Made by a program: the position numbers and the translations under genes
Part shown: positions 29,001-37,848 of the stretch, piece after piece
Layout: each line of letters opens with the position of its first letter
How positions within the stretch are numbered: position 1 is the stretch's first letter
Source: a virus
DNA length: 64,000 nt
Virus record (IMG/VR): IMGVR_UViG_3300023184_004234
Span: 1 to 64,000 of that record
Reading direction: 5' to 3' (one strand)
Notes under the pieces: generated by a model
What the model saw: only the letters and a program-made list of their open reading frames with translations
Told to the model about the DNA's origin: nothing
The model's database searches: none

Positions 29001-29244
29001 GGCAATTAGAGTTGCACTTATTAATGTATGTAATTTACCTCGTCCTAATTTCTTAGTAGTAGATGAAGGATTTGGAACATTGGATAGTGATAACTTACAA
29101 TCTATCTTTATGATGTTTGATTATTTAAAAACACAATTTGATTTTATTAATATCATTTCTCACTTGGATGCAATGCGAGATATTGTTGATACATTAGTTG
29201 AGATTAAGAAAGTAGATGGGTTCTCTCAAATACAATATAAATAA
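26098..29244 (+). CDS. Single-chain SbcD-SbcC (gp47-gp46) recombination nuclease fusion
   Basis: A 1048-residue protein. Residues 1-340 are an Mre11/SbcD metallophosphoesterase: HIADIHIRN, YLAGDLAH, IAGNHDCN, ALFHGPV and LLGDIHRRQ hold the metal ligands, followed by the capping domain. Residues 375-1048 are Rad50/SbcC: Walker A APNASGKSS (402-410), long coiled coils around a zinc-hook-like CKFC (C723, C726), ABC signature CSGMEKFVSG (about 957) and Walker B FLVVDEGFGTLD (about 985). The complex resects DNA ends for recombination-dependent replication. In T4 and bacteria the two subunits are separate genes; here the frame runs through without a stop. Start ATG follows an A-rich leader. Confidence 0.93.
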   Translation: MNKLKRIYHIADIHIRNLKRHQEYREVFDRLFNDIKQKGTEDSLIYLAGDLAHAKLEMSPELLNEINYFLKKCCELCPTILIAGNHDCNLNNAGRLDVLTPIVEALDLPNLTYLRNTQSYTYGGVRFDTFSIFDEKENWVFEPLTSDTKNIALFHGPVLDATTDVGYTISSRHFTSEMFDGYDLALLGDIHRRQTMISPKGCKVVYPGSLIQQNHGEALDKHGYAIWNMDDLSVEYVDVQNDYGYYTLHVENGIVPDVTDMPQKPRLRVFVSKTDAADIKRVTTEIKKKYKVDEFTITRTDTLARLRTGNKDGKLNVGNVNDPQYQAGLIKDYLGRNYMLDDETLGKIEDLNNKLNKRLNDDDLVKNIAWKPIRFEFDNMFSYGEDNIVNFENMKGLMGVFAPNASGKSSLFDALSFCIFDKSSRAFKAANILNNRKTSFSCKLEFDINDERFFIERTAKTTKKGDAVKCDVNFWKIEGGEIVNLNGDERRGTDKVIESYLGKYEDFVLTALSLQGNNSLFIDKSQSERKDLLAQFMGINVFDKLYDLASEDIKEVQVLLRNFKRTDFTSELATAENKLELLKDDYEEFEIEKEGYEDRQDDLNEEITNLSAQLVPIDGNLDITELESKQSTLQSQITGSDATIQTKSLSIGKIMDVMAELTIAIDSKKQFNGIDIDVVYSNYQQQQKDLIEATKIYDIAKVHLSSAEETIKHLDNHEYDPNCKFCCDNTFVKDAMRVKELLPQLEEALKQATIDATSIQQTLDSWEGIEEQYSQFEDYKAKLEKGKALHKTTYLELSGLITQKELYEAQLTAVELDIEKYHANETTIQNNDSLEEQIDIKKQELAGVSKDLREIAARLLDMNGQIVQTQSYITSVTDKMTEAKDLEEKFQIYEYYLDAVKRDGVSYELIAKALPVIEGEVNNILQQIVEFGIVFDMSGKNVNARIVYEDQHWPLEMCSGMEKFVSGLAIRVALINVCNLPRPNFLVVDEGFGTLDSDNLQSIFMMFDYLKTQFDFINIISHLDAMRDIVDTLVEIKKVDGFSQIQYK

Positions 29245-29245
29245 T

Positions 29246-30373
29246 ATGAAATGTTATCTATATAATACTAGACAATTTGCACAATTATTTAATTTCAAAT
29301 ATTCAAAAGAAAAAGATTTTGGATATTGTTCAAATGATTTATCAGAAATAGATTCAGAAAATAATGCTGACATTATATTAATTTATAGAGATGATATACC
29401 TACAATTTCTATCGATTATTTAAATAAATGGAAAACTAAAAAATTCCTAATTGTAGGAGTATTAGAACGATTAGAATTAAGAAATTCTTTTTATAAGAAT
29501 TTAATAGAATTAAATATTAATTTTAAATTAGTAGATGCTAATCCATTTTTTAAACAATGGATTAAACAATTATATAACTATGATTATCCATACGATGCAT
29601 ATTCATCAAATTTCTATTTAAGTACATTCAATTTTTCAGAATTACATAAGTACGAATTTCCAAAAATAGATATTGACAGAAAATATAGAATTGTAAGTTT
29701 AAATAATAAACAAAAAGAATTACGTGATATAATAACATTTTTATTTGTTAATAATTTTAATATTACAGATGATGTATTTTATCAATATGTTGGTTCAAAC
29801 AATGGATTTTCTGAAATAAATTTAGAAATATTTAATAGAGTATTTTTTGAATCATTAGATAGAAATAAAATCATAACTAATCAAATTGACTTTACAAAAT
29901 ATATTTTGAATAATGATTTTTTTAAAATATCAAATAAGACTGGTAAGTTTTTTTGGGATAGTTGTATAGAAAAATTATCAGAGGGTTATATAAATATTTT
30001 ATTAGAAACCAATGCTAATTTTGAAGAAAAAGAAATATATGAAAATTATAGCACAGCGGTATCTGAAAAATTCTTATATTCAGTATTAGCAAATACACTT
30101 CCTATTTTTATTTTAAATTCAGATATGGATGATTTTTATAATTTCTTTGGTTTAGTAAATAATAATCAAATTAAATATAATTCAAACAAAGAATTATTAG
30201 AATCATTTACTATTAAAATAAAAGAAATAGATACATTAACGTTAAGTGATTGTAAAGAAATACATAACAATAATATGCAATCAATAGTATACAATTCAGA
30301 AACAACATTATCCTTAATTTCAGATTTAGAAAAAATACATTCTGATTATAATTATATTTTCAATAATTGGTAA
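29246..30373 (+). CDS. Divergent member of the phage glycosyltransferase-like paralogue family
   Basis: The start at ATG 29246, directly after the SbcCD stop, gives 375 residues; an upstream ATG lies inside the preceding gene. The order of segments follows the paralogues at 49580, 51031 and 56618: a middle IVSLNNKQKELRDIITFLF (compare LNR.. there) and a later ILLETNANF followed by VSEKFLYSVLANTLPIFIL, corresponding to 'S.VTET.F...EKI.KP....PFI.IG'. This pattern resembles the nucleotide-sugar-binding half of GT10/fucosyltransferase-like GT-B enzymes. The match is weaker than among the other three. Its place just before the tail fibre suggests modification of the fibre or of a receptor. Confidence 0.55.
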   Translation: MKCYLYNTRQFAQLFNFKYSKEKDFGYCSNDLSEIDSENNADIILIYRDDIPTISIDYLNKWKTKKFLIVGVLERLELRNSFYKNLIELNINFKLVDANPFFKQWIKQLYNYDYPYDAYSSNFYLSTFNFSELHKYEFPKIDIDRKYRIVSLNNKQKELRDIITFLFVNNFNITDDVFYQYVGSNNGFSEINLEIFNRVFFESLDRNKIITNQIDFTKYILNNDFFKISNKTGKFFWDSCIEKLSEGYINILLETNANFEEKEIYENYSTAVSEKFLYSVLANTLPIFILNSDMDDFYNFFGLVNNNQIKYNSNKELLESFTIKIKEIDTLTLSDCKEIHNNNMQSIVYNSETTLSLISDLEKIHSDYNYIFNNW

Positions 30374-30374
30374 T

Positions 30375-30884
30375 ATGATAATTGGAAATGGAAATATAGC
30401 AAACACATTGGTATCAAAAGATAGAGATGATATAATCTTTTTCGCATCGGGCGTAAGTGATAGTCGTTGTTCCGATATAACTGAATTTGAAAGAGAATTA
30501 AATTTATTAAATAAACAAGACTATAATATACATTTGGTTTATTTTTCAAATTTGGGAATTTATTATAAAAACGATGCATATACCAACCATAAAAAAAATA
30601 TGGAAGCATCTATAAAAGAAAAGTTTAAGACGTATACCATAGTAAGAATAGAGGTATGTGACTGGGTGAATAATCCAACAACTATTCTAAATGTGTTTAA
30701 ACAAAAAATAAAAAATAACAATCCAATTGAAATTCAAAATACTACAAGATATGTTCTAAGTTTAGATGAATTTTTATTTTGGATAGATAGAATACAAGTG
30801 GGAGTATGTAATGAAATGAACATTTTAGGAAAACGTATGACTATCCAAGAAATTGTAGATAATATAAAAAGAGAATATTTATAA
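30375..30884 (+). CDS. Short NAD(P)-binding Rossmann (SDR/epimerase-like) protein
   Basis: A 169-residue protein starting MIIGNGNIANTL, a shortened glycine loop, with a strand-helix series IHLVYFSNLGIYY that resembles the active-site strand of sugar epimerases/reductases (S..G.Y), and a C-terminal helix NILGKRMTIQEIVDNIKREY like the substrate-binding part. It is about half the usual epimerase length, so it is a minimal or reduced version. It starts 1 base after the glycosyltransferase-like gene and its last codons contain the motif before the tail fibre. Confidence 0.5.
   Translation: MIIGNGNIANTLVSKDRDDIIFFASGVSDSRCSDITEFERELNLLNKQDYNIHLVYFSNLGIYYKNDAYTNHKKNMEASIKEKFKTYTIVRIEVCDWVNNPTTILNVFKQKIKNNNPIEIQNTTRYVLSLDEFLFWIDRIQVGVCNEMNILGKRMTIQEIVDNIKREYL
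30875..30883 (+). promoter_or_regulatory. ATATTTATA motif, putative late promoter for the tail fibre
   Basis: The motif overlaps the stop codon region of the preceding gene and ends 16 bases before ATG 30900. Confidence 0.5.
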
Positions 30885-30899
30885 AAAAGAATATTCACA

Positions 30900-33800
30900 A
30901 TGGCCGTTGATATAAAAGTTGCACCAGAAGAAAAATTAGAATTAGTACAAACATTAATTGTAGATAATTCGGCAAATTCAGAATACTTTAATATAAGTGA
31001 ACTTCCTGATTCTTTTTCTGGAGGTAAAAACGCATTCTTAATAGCAGGTTCTGATTTATTACAATCTAACTCTGAAATAAAAATACAAATTAGAGATGCG
31101 GCGGGTAATATTGTTTATCATGAATTTTCAGATGGTAGCCCAAACGAATACTATGAAGGCAATTCTAAAGTAGTAGCAGTATATGTTTATCCAACTGAAA
31201 CTGCATTTGGACCAGCAACAATTACTGTTTTAGGTGAACTTAATATTAAAAATGTAAATGTTCCAATTGATTGGCAAAATAAATATAATGTAAAGTGGAC
31301 GGGCAGAGTTAATATTAATCCAGCATTAGCCAACACAACAAGGGTAAGATTTAAAAAAAGACCTAATGTTAAAATTACTGAAATATTAGAACCACTATAT
31401 ACGGTTAATACGATTACAACAACATATACTGGTTCTGCTAGGGCAATTCCTGTATCTCCAAATGCAGGTACTAATTATCAAAATTGGCTAAATTCTGGTC
31501 ATACCATTGATGATTTATATTATGCATTTCAAACCTCACCAAATACTCAAATAATATCTTCTAGTTTAGTTGGGTCAACTATTACAACGGATATTCCAGG
31601 ATATTCACCAATAATTAAAACTGCTCCAAATACAACATATGCGTATGTATATCCACCTTTATTAGATAGTAATGGTAATATAACAGGAAGTCCTGAAAAT
31701 ACATTTATTTCATATTCAATTGTAGACACAACTGCTACTAGTAAAGTTGCATCATTGGTTACTCAATCTTTTGCTGCAATTACTATAAACCAATTAGAAA
31801 CATTTGCAGGGGATGTAGCAAGAGTAAAAGTATTTAGAACATCTACAGGAGATATTTCTGATTATGAATTAATACAAGATATTAGAGTTGAATCAAAAAA
31901 TCTTTTAACTACATATGCATTAAGTAGTAGTGTAGTTGGAAATGCGGGATTATTTACACAAGATTCTTTAAGTAAGGTTTGGAATACTGGTTCATTATCT
32001 GCAAATTTAACATCAACATATGTAAACGATGGTGTAAAATTAGCAGGTCATGGTTATCTTACATATACTTCATCATTAAATCTGTTAAGTTCAAATACAT
32101 ATGAATTACAATTAAATTCATTTTTTACAGGTTCAACTTCAACAAATTTAGTAGCATATATTAGTGGTACACAAAATGGAGCAATTCCAATTACAACATT
32201 TAGTGGTTCAATTCCAACTAAAAATTTTGGAACAACTACAACTGCATTTAAAATTGCAAACGATGAACCATCTGCAAGTTTATATTTATCACAATCATCT
32301 GGAACAAATCAATGGCACATTGGTAATATATCATTAAACCTTTCACAAGATACGGCATTTTCACCAAACGAAATTAGTTTTATTACATCAATGCCGACTG
32401 TATTAGGTAATGAAACATTTAATTTTAAGTTTGAATTATACGATATAAACAATAATTATGTACCTATTGCATTAACATCAAGTGTACTATTCAATGGTGG
32501 TAATAATAACATTGGGGGAACTTTATTAATAGTTAGTGGTTCTACCTCAGCATCAAACGCATCCATATTAGCATTATCACAATCAGTTAGTGGTACAATA
32601 TCAGCAACATCACAAAGTGTAAGTAGCAGTATTGCAGCAACAAGTTCATCTTTAAGTAGTAGTATTTCTCAATCAACTTTTACGGCATCTATATATACCA
32701 GTGCATCAGTATCTACACTAAGTGGCTCGGTGAGCACTTCTATAAATTTAGTAAGTGGTTCATTAAGTAGTTCTATTAATGTAGTTAGTGGGAGTGTAGT
32801 TAATTTAAGTTCATCAGTAAGTACATCATTATCAACGTTATCATCATCATTAAGTACCTCATTATCTACCATTAGTAGTTCAGTATCTAATTCATCTTTT
32901 ACAGTTTATTCGGCATCAGCGTATTTAGAGAAATTTATTTTTACAGATGAAAATGGTAAATTAAATAAAACACCAACAACATCATCCGTAGTAAATGGCT
33001 TATACTTAGGTTCAACTTATTTAGGATATTATAGTGGAAGCAGTTGGAAAACATATATGGATAATCAGGGAGATTTTTATCTTACGGGTTCAAACAATAA
33101 TTTTTTAGCTTGGAATAGTTCATTGGGAACATTACAAGTTCAAGGTGTAATTAATATTCAAGGTGGAAACGCTGCAACAACAAGTAGTGTAAGTTCTTCA
33201 ATAAATTCAGCAACATCATCATTATCTCAATCATTAGCACCAAATATATTTACATCTACAACGGGTTTAATAAATAGACCACCTGTTGTATTGGTAGGTG
33301 GTACATCTGGATTATATTTAGGTTCATCTTATTTAGGATACTATGATGGTTCTGATTGGAAAACCTATATGGCTAATAATGGTAACTTTTATTTAAGTGG
33401 TCCTGGAACTAATTCATTATCATGGATAAATGGGGCGTTAACCATAAATGGTGTAATAAATATAACAGGAGGAAATGCCGCAACACAAACATATGCGAGT
33501 GGTACGGCATTTACACAAGCTACAACTGCACAATCAAATGCAGTATCAACCGCAGCCAGTGATGCAACAACAAAAGCAAATGCAGCACGAACCGCCGCAG
33601 AATTATTTGCGAGTGGGATTGGAACAAACGCCGTAGCATCGGGTTCTGCTGCAGCAACGGCGGCACAAACTGCGGCAATAAATCAAGCAAAAGCAGATGC
33701 AAGTGCATCCGTTACTTTATTAGCAAATGGAAATTGGACAGCAGGCAGTGGAACATTCATAACATCTAATTCTATTTCATCTCCTGTAATTGCAGGTAAT

Positions 33801-35510
33801 GCCGGATATATCAGTTCTCTTTTTAAAGTTGGACAGGGTGGTATAACATTAGATGGTGGTAATAAAAAAATATTTATAGGTACTGGTACGTTTGGAAATG
33901 CAAACACAGGATTTTATGCAGATAATGATGGTAATTTTTCGTTAGGAAACCAACTTACATTTACAGGTGGAAATTTAGCAATTGCTGGTGCAGCTAGTAT
34001 TGGTGGAACTACGGCAACAACCATAGCAAACGGAGCTGCAGCGGGCGCAGCTGCACTACAACCAGGGGCAAACATTAGTTCACTAAATAACAACTCCGGA
34101 TACCAAGATGCATCGAGTGTAAATAGTGCAGCAAAAACAGCAGGTTCTGTTGGTGGTTGGACAATTAATTCAACAAATTTAACATCTAATAATAATAGAA
34201 CAATTTTATATAATACCGGATATATTGAATTAAAAGATACAGCTGGGCAAAATAAAATAACAATAGATTCTAGTGCAACATTACCTAGTCCAACCGCCGG
34301 CAGTGATAGTGGAAACATTGTAGTACCGGCACAATCTGCACAAACAGTATATTATCAAAATGGTACAATATCAGGTGGTACTTCACCATTAGTTGGGCCT
34401 GATGGAAATGGGTTTTATGGAATCGGTTGGTCTCAACAAGTTGTATTTACTCCTACAATATCAGGATACTATGAATTTACAACTTGGTTTCCAAAAAATG
34501 ATGGTATGGGAGCAAGTGGAACAAGTGGTACTGCTTTAATGGGATTAAGAGCATACATTTATGATATGGCAGGTAATTCATTAATAAATGATGATGGTAG
34601 AGAATATATAGAAGGGCCGGTGGAAGGTGCGGGTGCAAATACAACCCAATCTGGATATGCAACAGGTACATATGGTAATCAATATAATAGAGATGGAACC
34701 GGTGCTTATTTTTCTAACCAATATCTTACTGCAGGAGTTGCAGTTAGATTTTTAATACAATGGGTAATTTTTAATATACGTTATTCGGATAATTTAACAA
34801 TTAAAGCATATTGGCCGGCAACAAATGTACAATTTATTTCAAATGTACCTAAAACTAATATTAACCAACAAGGATTTCAAGTTATACAAGATACAAATAG
34901 ATATTTAACAATTAAACCATCTGGTTGGTATATGTATAACGACCCTGCTATTTATGGTGGTTCACCACCACCATATATAAATGACCAGGGAGTTACTGAG
35001 GTTACCGGTATTATGGGTGGTACTATGGTTGTATTGAATGCAACGGATAAAGGGGATTGGCATAGTGGTAAACAAAAACAATATATCCGAAGTGCACAAT
35101 ATTCATTTGCAAATAGAGCAGCGGGTGGCAATTTTCTTACTTCATTTTTCTTTGGAGGATATGGTAGGTCGTTTAATATAACAAGAGCATATGGTTGGTT
35201 TACTCCAAATTCAAATACTGGATTTACTACATATGATAGTCAATGGTGGCCTTACGCATATAACATTGAAAGTATAACTAGAATTAGTTATGGTAAATTT
35301 CAAGTAACATTTGCAGAATCAGTAATGGATTCATATGGTGCATACTCAGGTGGTGGTATATATAGTGTATTTATAGGAAGAAGAGATGGGGATTACGCAT
35401 CAGAATTCACCACAGCTGCTATAAGTAACATATATCACACAGGATTTATTATGGATTTAGGTAATGAGACACCAGCAAATAGATTTGTTTCAATATTAGT
35501 AATAGCTTAA
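30900..35510 (+). CDS. Tail fibre / adhesin
   Basis: A 1536-residue host-recognition fibre. Residues 1-130 form an attachment domain (TLIVDNSANSEYFNISELPD). Residues 130-540 are beta-rich Ig-like segments. Residues 550-675 are a Ser-rich heptad-type stalk (SSLSSSISQS, SGSVSTSINLVSGS). Residues 700-860 carry two copies of a 58-60 residue fibre repeat. An Ala-rich coiled coil follows (about 865-945; AASDATTKANAARTAAELFA), then a further beta region with GTFGNANTGFYADNDGNF resembling the repeats, and a Gly/Tyr-rich globular C-terminal part (1130-1536) that probably contacts the receptor. No intramolecular chaperone (S74-type) end is visible. Two small fibre-linked genes follow. Confidence 0.85.
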   Translation: MAVDIKVAPEEKLELVQTLIVDNSANSEYFNISELPDSFSGGKNAFLIAGSDLLQSNSEIKIQIRDAAGNIVYHEFSDGSPNEYYEGNSKVVAVYVYPTETAFGPATITVLGELNIKNVNVPIDWQNKYNVKWTGRVNINPALANTTRVRFKKRPNVKITEILEPLYTVNTITTTYTGSARAIPVSPNAGTNYQNWLNSGHTIDDLYYAFQTSPNTQIISSSLVGSTITTDIPGYSPIIKTAPNTTYAYVYPPLLDSNGNITGSPENTFISYSIVDTTATSKVASLVTQSFAAITINQLETFAGDVARVKVFRTSTGDISDYELIQDIRVESKNLLTTYALSSSVVGNAGLFTQDSLSKVWNTGSLSANLTSTYVNDGVKLAGHGYLTYTSSLNLLSSNTYELQLNSFFTGSTSTNLVAYISGTQNGAIPITTFSGSIPTKNFGTTTTAFKIANDEPSASLYLSQSSGTNQWHIGNISLNLSQDTAFSPNEISFITSMPTVLGNETFNFKFELYDINNNYVPIALTSSVLFNGGNNNIGGTLLIVSGSTSASNASILALSQSVSGTISATSQSVSSSIAATSSSLSSSISQSTFTASIYTSASVSTLSGSVSTSINLVSGSLSSSINVVSGSVVNLSSSVSTSLSTLSSSLSTSLSTISSSVSNSSFTVYSASAYLEKFIFTDENGKLNKTPTTSSVVNGLYLGSTYLGYYSGSSWKTYMDNQGDFYLTGSNNNFLAWNSSLGTLQVQGVINIQGGNAATTSSVSSSINSATSSLSQSLAPNIFTSTTGLINRPPVVLVGGTSGLYLGSSYLGYYDGSDWKTYMANNGNFYLSGPGTNSLSWINGALTINGVINITGGNAATQTYASGTAFTQATTAQSNAVSTAASDATTKANAARTAAELFASGIGTNAVASGSAAATAAQTAAINQAKADASASVTLLANGNWTAGSGTFITSNSISSPVIAGNAGYISSLFKVGQGGITLDGGNKKIFIGTGTFGNANTGFYADNDGNFSLGNQLTFTGGNLAIAGAASIGGTTATTIANGAAAGAAALQPGANISSLNNNSGYQDASSVNSAAKTAGSVGGWTINSTNLTSNNNRTILYNTGYIELKDTAGQNKITIDSSATLPSPTAGSDSGNIVVPAQSAQTVYYQNGTISGGTSPLVGPDGNGFYGIGWSQQVVFTPTISGYYEFTTWFPKNDGMGASGTSGTALMGLRAYIYDMAGNSLINDDGREYIEGPVEGAGANTTQSGYATGTYGNQYNRDGTGAYFSNQYLTAGVAVRFLIQWVIFNIRYSDNLTIKAYWPATNVQFISNVPKTNINQQGFQVIQDTNRYLTIKPSGWYMYNDPAIYGGSPPPYINDQGVTEVTGIMGGTMVVLNATDKGDWHSGKQKQYIRSAQYSFANRAAGGNFLTSFFFGGYGRSFNITRAYGWFTPNSNTGFTTYDSQWWPYAYNIESITRISYGKFQVTFAESVMDSYGAYSGGGIYSVFIGRRDGDYASEFTTAAISNIYHTGFIMDLGNETPANRFVSILVIA
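32997..33482 (+). repeat. Two-copy repeat in the tail fibre (period about 312 bases)
   Basis: Copy 1 (32997-33176) and copy 2 (33309-33482) encode matching 60- and 58-residue units, both running from GLYLGS.YLGYY.GS.WKTYM through GVINI.GGNAA. The intervening segment differs. The units look like beta-strand repeats of a trimeric fibre shaft, expanded by tandem duplication. Confidence 0.85.
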
Positions 35511-35521
35511 AATAATAACAA

Positions 35522-35809
35522 ATGAAAACGTATATAATAATATTTCCAAACACACATCCAGATACAATATCAGAATTATGTACAAGTCTTATAACTATTA
35601 AATCTGATAATAAATTAGATGCTATGCCCGATGCAATAGAAGTAACACCTGCCGGTTACCCATTTTTAATAATAGAAAGTACAGAATATGATAGTATGTT
35701 TCATGATGCATACGCAGTAGATTTTTCTAATCCAGATGGGTATGGTACTAATCAAAAAATTTTAAAATCACTTAAAGCTTCCGGTTTTACTGACTGGGTT
35801 ACAAATTAA
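35522..35809 (+). CDS. Small protein downstream of tail fibre
   Basis: A 95-residue acidic protein with an alpha/beta pattern (KTYIIIFPNTHPDTISELCT, then EVTPAGYPFLIIEST). It lies 11 bases after the fibre gene and 5 bases before the next small gene, a place commonly used for fibre assembly or capping proteins. I do not recognise a family. Confidence 0.6.
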   Translation: MKTYIIIFPNTHPDTISELCTSLITIKSDNKLDAMPDAIEVTPAGYPFLIIESTEYDSMFHDAYAVDFSNPDGYGTNQKILKSLKASGFTDWVTN

Positions 35810-35814
35810 ATATT

Positions 35815-36075
35815 ATGTTAAATATAGATGTAAATAGAGCATTAGATGTACATAAAAAACAAATAAGAATAAAAAGAGAAATTATTTTAAAAGATTTAGA
35901 TGTACAATTTATGAGAGCATTAGAAGCTGGAAATTCTACATTAGCAGCAGAAATAGGTGCAAAAAAACAAACACTAAGAGATGCGACTAATTTTGATTCG
36001 GGTTCAATTACTAATTTAAGTGATGTGAAAGCATTATGGGATGTAGAATTATTAGGTGAAACACCATATCAATAA
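35815..36075 (+). CDS. Tail-fibre-assembly-like small protein
   Basis: An 86-residue protein with a basic N-terminal helix (DVHKKQIRIKREIILKDLDV), a middle FMRALEAGNSTLAAEIGAKK and a C-terminal LSDVKALWDVELLG. The pattern of 'D..F.RALE.G......I...KQ.LRD.T......L..LWD..LL' is one I associate with small tail-fibre assembly or tail-chaperone proteins encoded just behind fibres. Length and position agree, but the assignment is by general pattern only. Confidence 0.5.
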   Translation: MLNIDVNRALDVHKKQIRIKREIILKDLDVQFMRALEAGNSTLAAEIGAKKQTLRDATNFDSGSITNLSDVKALWDVELLGETPYQ

Positions 36076-36082
36076 ATAAGTT

Positions 36083-37096
36083 ATGTTTGATTTATTAGTT
36101 ACGACAGGCGCAGGTAATCTACCTATGGGTGGTAGTGATATATGGGTAAATAATTTCTTAGAGAATGTTGTACCATATTTAAAATATCCAATTGTATTAT
36201 TAATTGATGGTAGAAAACCTAATGGATTTGACCCGACATCTATCCCTTGTCAATTTGTATTTTCAAAAGAAACACCACTATTAGTACCACCACTATTAAG
36301 AAATTGTAGAAGAATACATTTTTTACACAACAACTATTATCGTAGAGATGAATTGTGGGAGTTTAAATATAAATTTCATACAATATTTTGTCACGCCTAC
36401 ATCAAAGAAATTATAAATACAAATATAGAATTAGGATTAGATAGAGTTTACTTACCTACTACAATGGATTTACAATGGGAGCAAGATGTAATGAATCGAT
36501 GTAAACATATAGTTTGGATTGGTTGTAATGATGGATTAGTTCAAAAAGATTTTAAAAAGAAATGTATTCAGATACCAAATTACTATGAGTTTAACCACAA
36601 TATAGAATATAGATGGAATACCGATAAGATAGGATATGCAGCTCGTAGTGAAACAAGAAAATGTTTTCACTTCTTAGATAAACATAAAGGATATGCTATT
36701 ACCGATTGGATGGGATATGAAAATTTAAAAGAAGGATTAAACTTAGATTTGAAAAAAGTAAGATTCTACCCATATAATTTGGAAAACCACAGAAATTTCT
36801 TTAACTTAGACTTTACGATATTTCACGGATGTTATGTAAATGAACCATTTGGGTATTCTATATTTAACGCAATTGATTATGGTAAACTTCCAATACTAAA
36901 CAAATATTGGTTACCTAAAATAGATTACAAATATAGAGCAAATACAAAAGAGGAATTTAATAAAATGTATGAAATAATGTGTAATGATTTTGAATTAGAA
37001 CGACAATATAATTTTTTTAATTTAAAAGAAGCATTACAACAATATAGTAGTAAAGAGGAATGGATATATGAAATCACAAATATTTTAAATAAATGA
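36083..37096 (+). CDS. GT-B (GT4-like) glycosyltransferase
   Basis: A 337-residue cytoplasmic glycosyltransferase. The N terminus has TGAGNLPMGGSDIWVNNFL, the acceptor-side loop of GT4 enzymes, and the C-terminal half has NEPFGYSIFNAIDYGKLPIL, the E-x7-E-like nucleotide-sugar binding segment (E.FG...(I/F)..A...G..P). It begins the long glycan block and overlaps the next gene by 4 bases (ATGA). Sugar donor unknown. Confidence 0.75.
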   Translation: MFDLLVTTGAGNLPMGGSDIWVNNFLENVVPYLKYPIVLLIDGRKPNGFDPTSIPCQFVFSKETPLLVPPLLRNCRRIHFLHNNYYRRDELWEFKYKFHTIFCHAYIKEIINTNIELGLDRVYLPTTMDLQWEQDVMNRCKHIVWIGCNDGLVQKDFKKKCIQIPNYYEFNHNIEYRWNTDKIGYAARSETRKCFHFLDKHKGYAITDWMGYENLKEGLNLDLKKVRFYPYNLENHRNFFNLDFTIFHGCYVNEPFGYSIFNAIDYGKLPILNKYWLPKIDYKYRANTKEEFNKMYEIMCNDFELERQYNFFNLKEALQQYSSKEEWIYEITNILNK

Positions 37097-37848
37097 TAAC
37101 CAATAAAGATTATATCAAAAACAATATTTCTAATAATCAAGAAATAGATGAACATGGAGACCAGGTTTTAATTAACGTTCCTTATAGGTGGAGTCATGGT
37201 GCAACCGATGAACATTTAGGAGATGGATTAATCATTTATTCCCTAATTCAATATATGCGAGCAAAAGTATGTGTATGTTTAGGAAGTGGTGGCGGTTTTA
37301 TACCTAGAATTATGACGCAGGCTCGTTACGATTTGTGGAAACAAAATATATTTGAAGGTGATAGTGATTATAATCATGGTGATATTGGATGTACATATGT
37401 TGTAGATGCGACAAATGGTATAGGTGGTAATGTAAATTGGTTAAAAGAAGAATCTTTTTTTAGAAGTACATTTTGGCCTAGAATTATAAACGATACAACT
37501 GCAAACGCATTTCATAACTTTTTTGTATTAAATGATATTAAAATTGATTATTTACATATTGATGCGGGCCATAGTTATGAAAACGTAAAAGAAGATTTTG
37601 AATTATACTCGCAATTAATGAGTGAAACGGGTATTATATCAATTCATGATACTGACCCTAATTATGCAGATAAATATATAGTGACAAATGAAGTTAAAGA
37701 TAGGGGTGATTTTGATGATTGGAACGGACCTATACAATTAGCAAAAGAAATAGATACAAATAAGTGGCAAGTTTTTGATTTGTTTAATTTCGGTATATTA
37801 AAAAATAAGCCGGCCTCTACTGGACTAACATTAATAAGAAAAAAATGA
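37093..37848 (+). CDS. CmcI-like class I SAM methyltransferase
   Basis: A 251-residue protein. The SAM-binding strand and glycine loop appear as VCVCLGSGGGFIPRIMT, and the active-site side has DYLHIDAGHSYENVKEDFEL followed by GIISIHDTDPNY, the pattern of the Methyltransf_24/CmcI group. It is a longer relative of the protein at 408, whose N-terminal loop is weaker. Sugar O-methylation is the likely role because it is translationally coupled on both sides (ATGA overlaps) with glycosyltransferases. Confidence 0.75.
   Translation: MITNKDYIKNNISNNQEIDEHGDQVLINVPYRWSHGATDEHLGDGLIIYSLIQYMRAKVCVCLGSGGGFIPRIMTQARYDLWKQNIFEGDSDYNHGDIGCTYVVDATNGIGGNVNWLKEESFFRSTFWPRIINDTTANAFHNFFVLNDIKIDYLHIDAGHSYENVKEDFELYSQLMSETGIISIHDTDPNYADKYIVTNEVKDRGDFDDWNGPIQLAKEIDTNKWQVFDLFNFGILKNKPASTGLTLIRKK

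Noticed and set aside
32540-32900. Short direct repeats (TCATCA/AGTAGT-like) suggestive of a CRISPR or satellite
   Set aside because: They are Ser-codon runs within the fibre coding frame, irregularly spaced, without spacer structure.
30900-35510. Possible diversity-generating retroelement target in the tail fibre
   Set aside because: No reverse transcriptase, template repeat or adenine-biased variable region pair is visible in the window.
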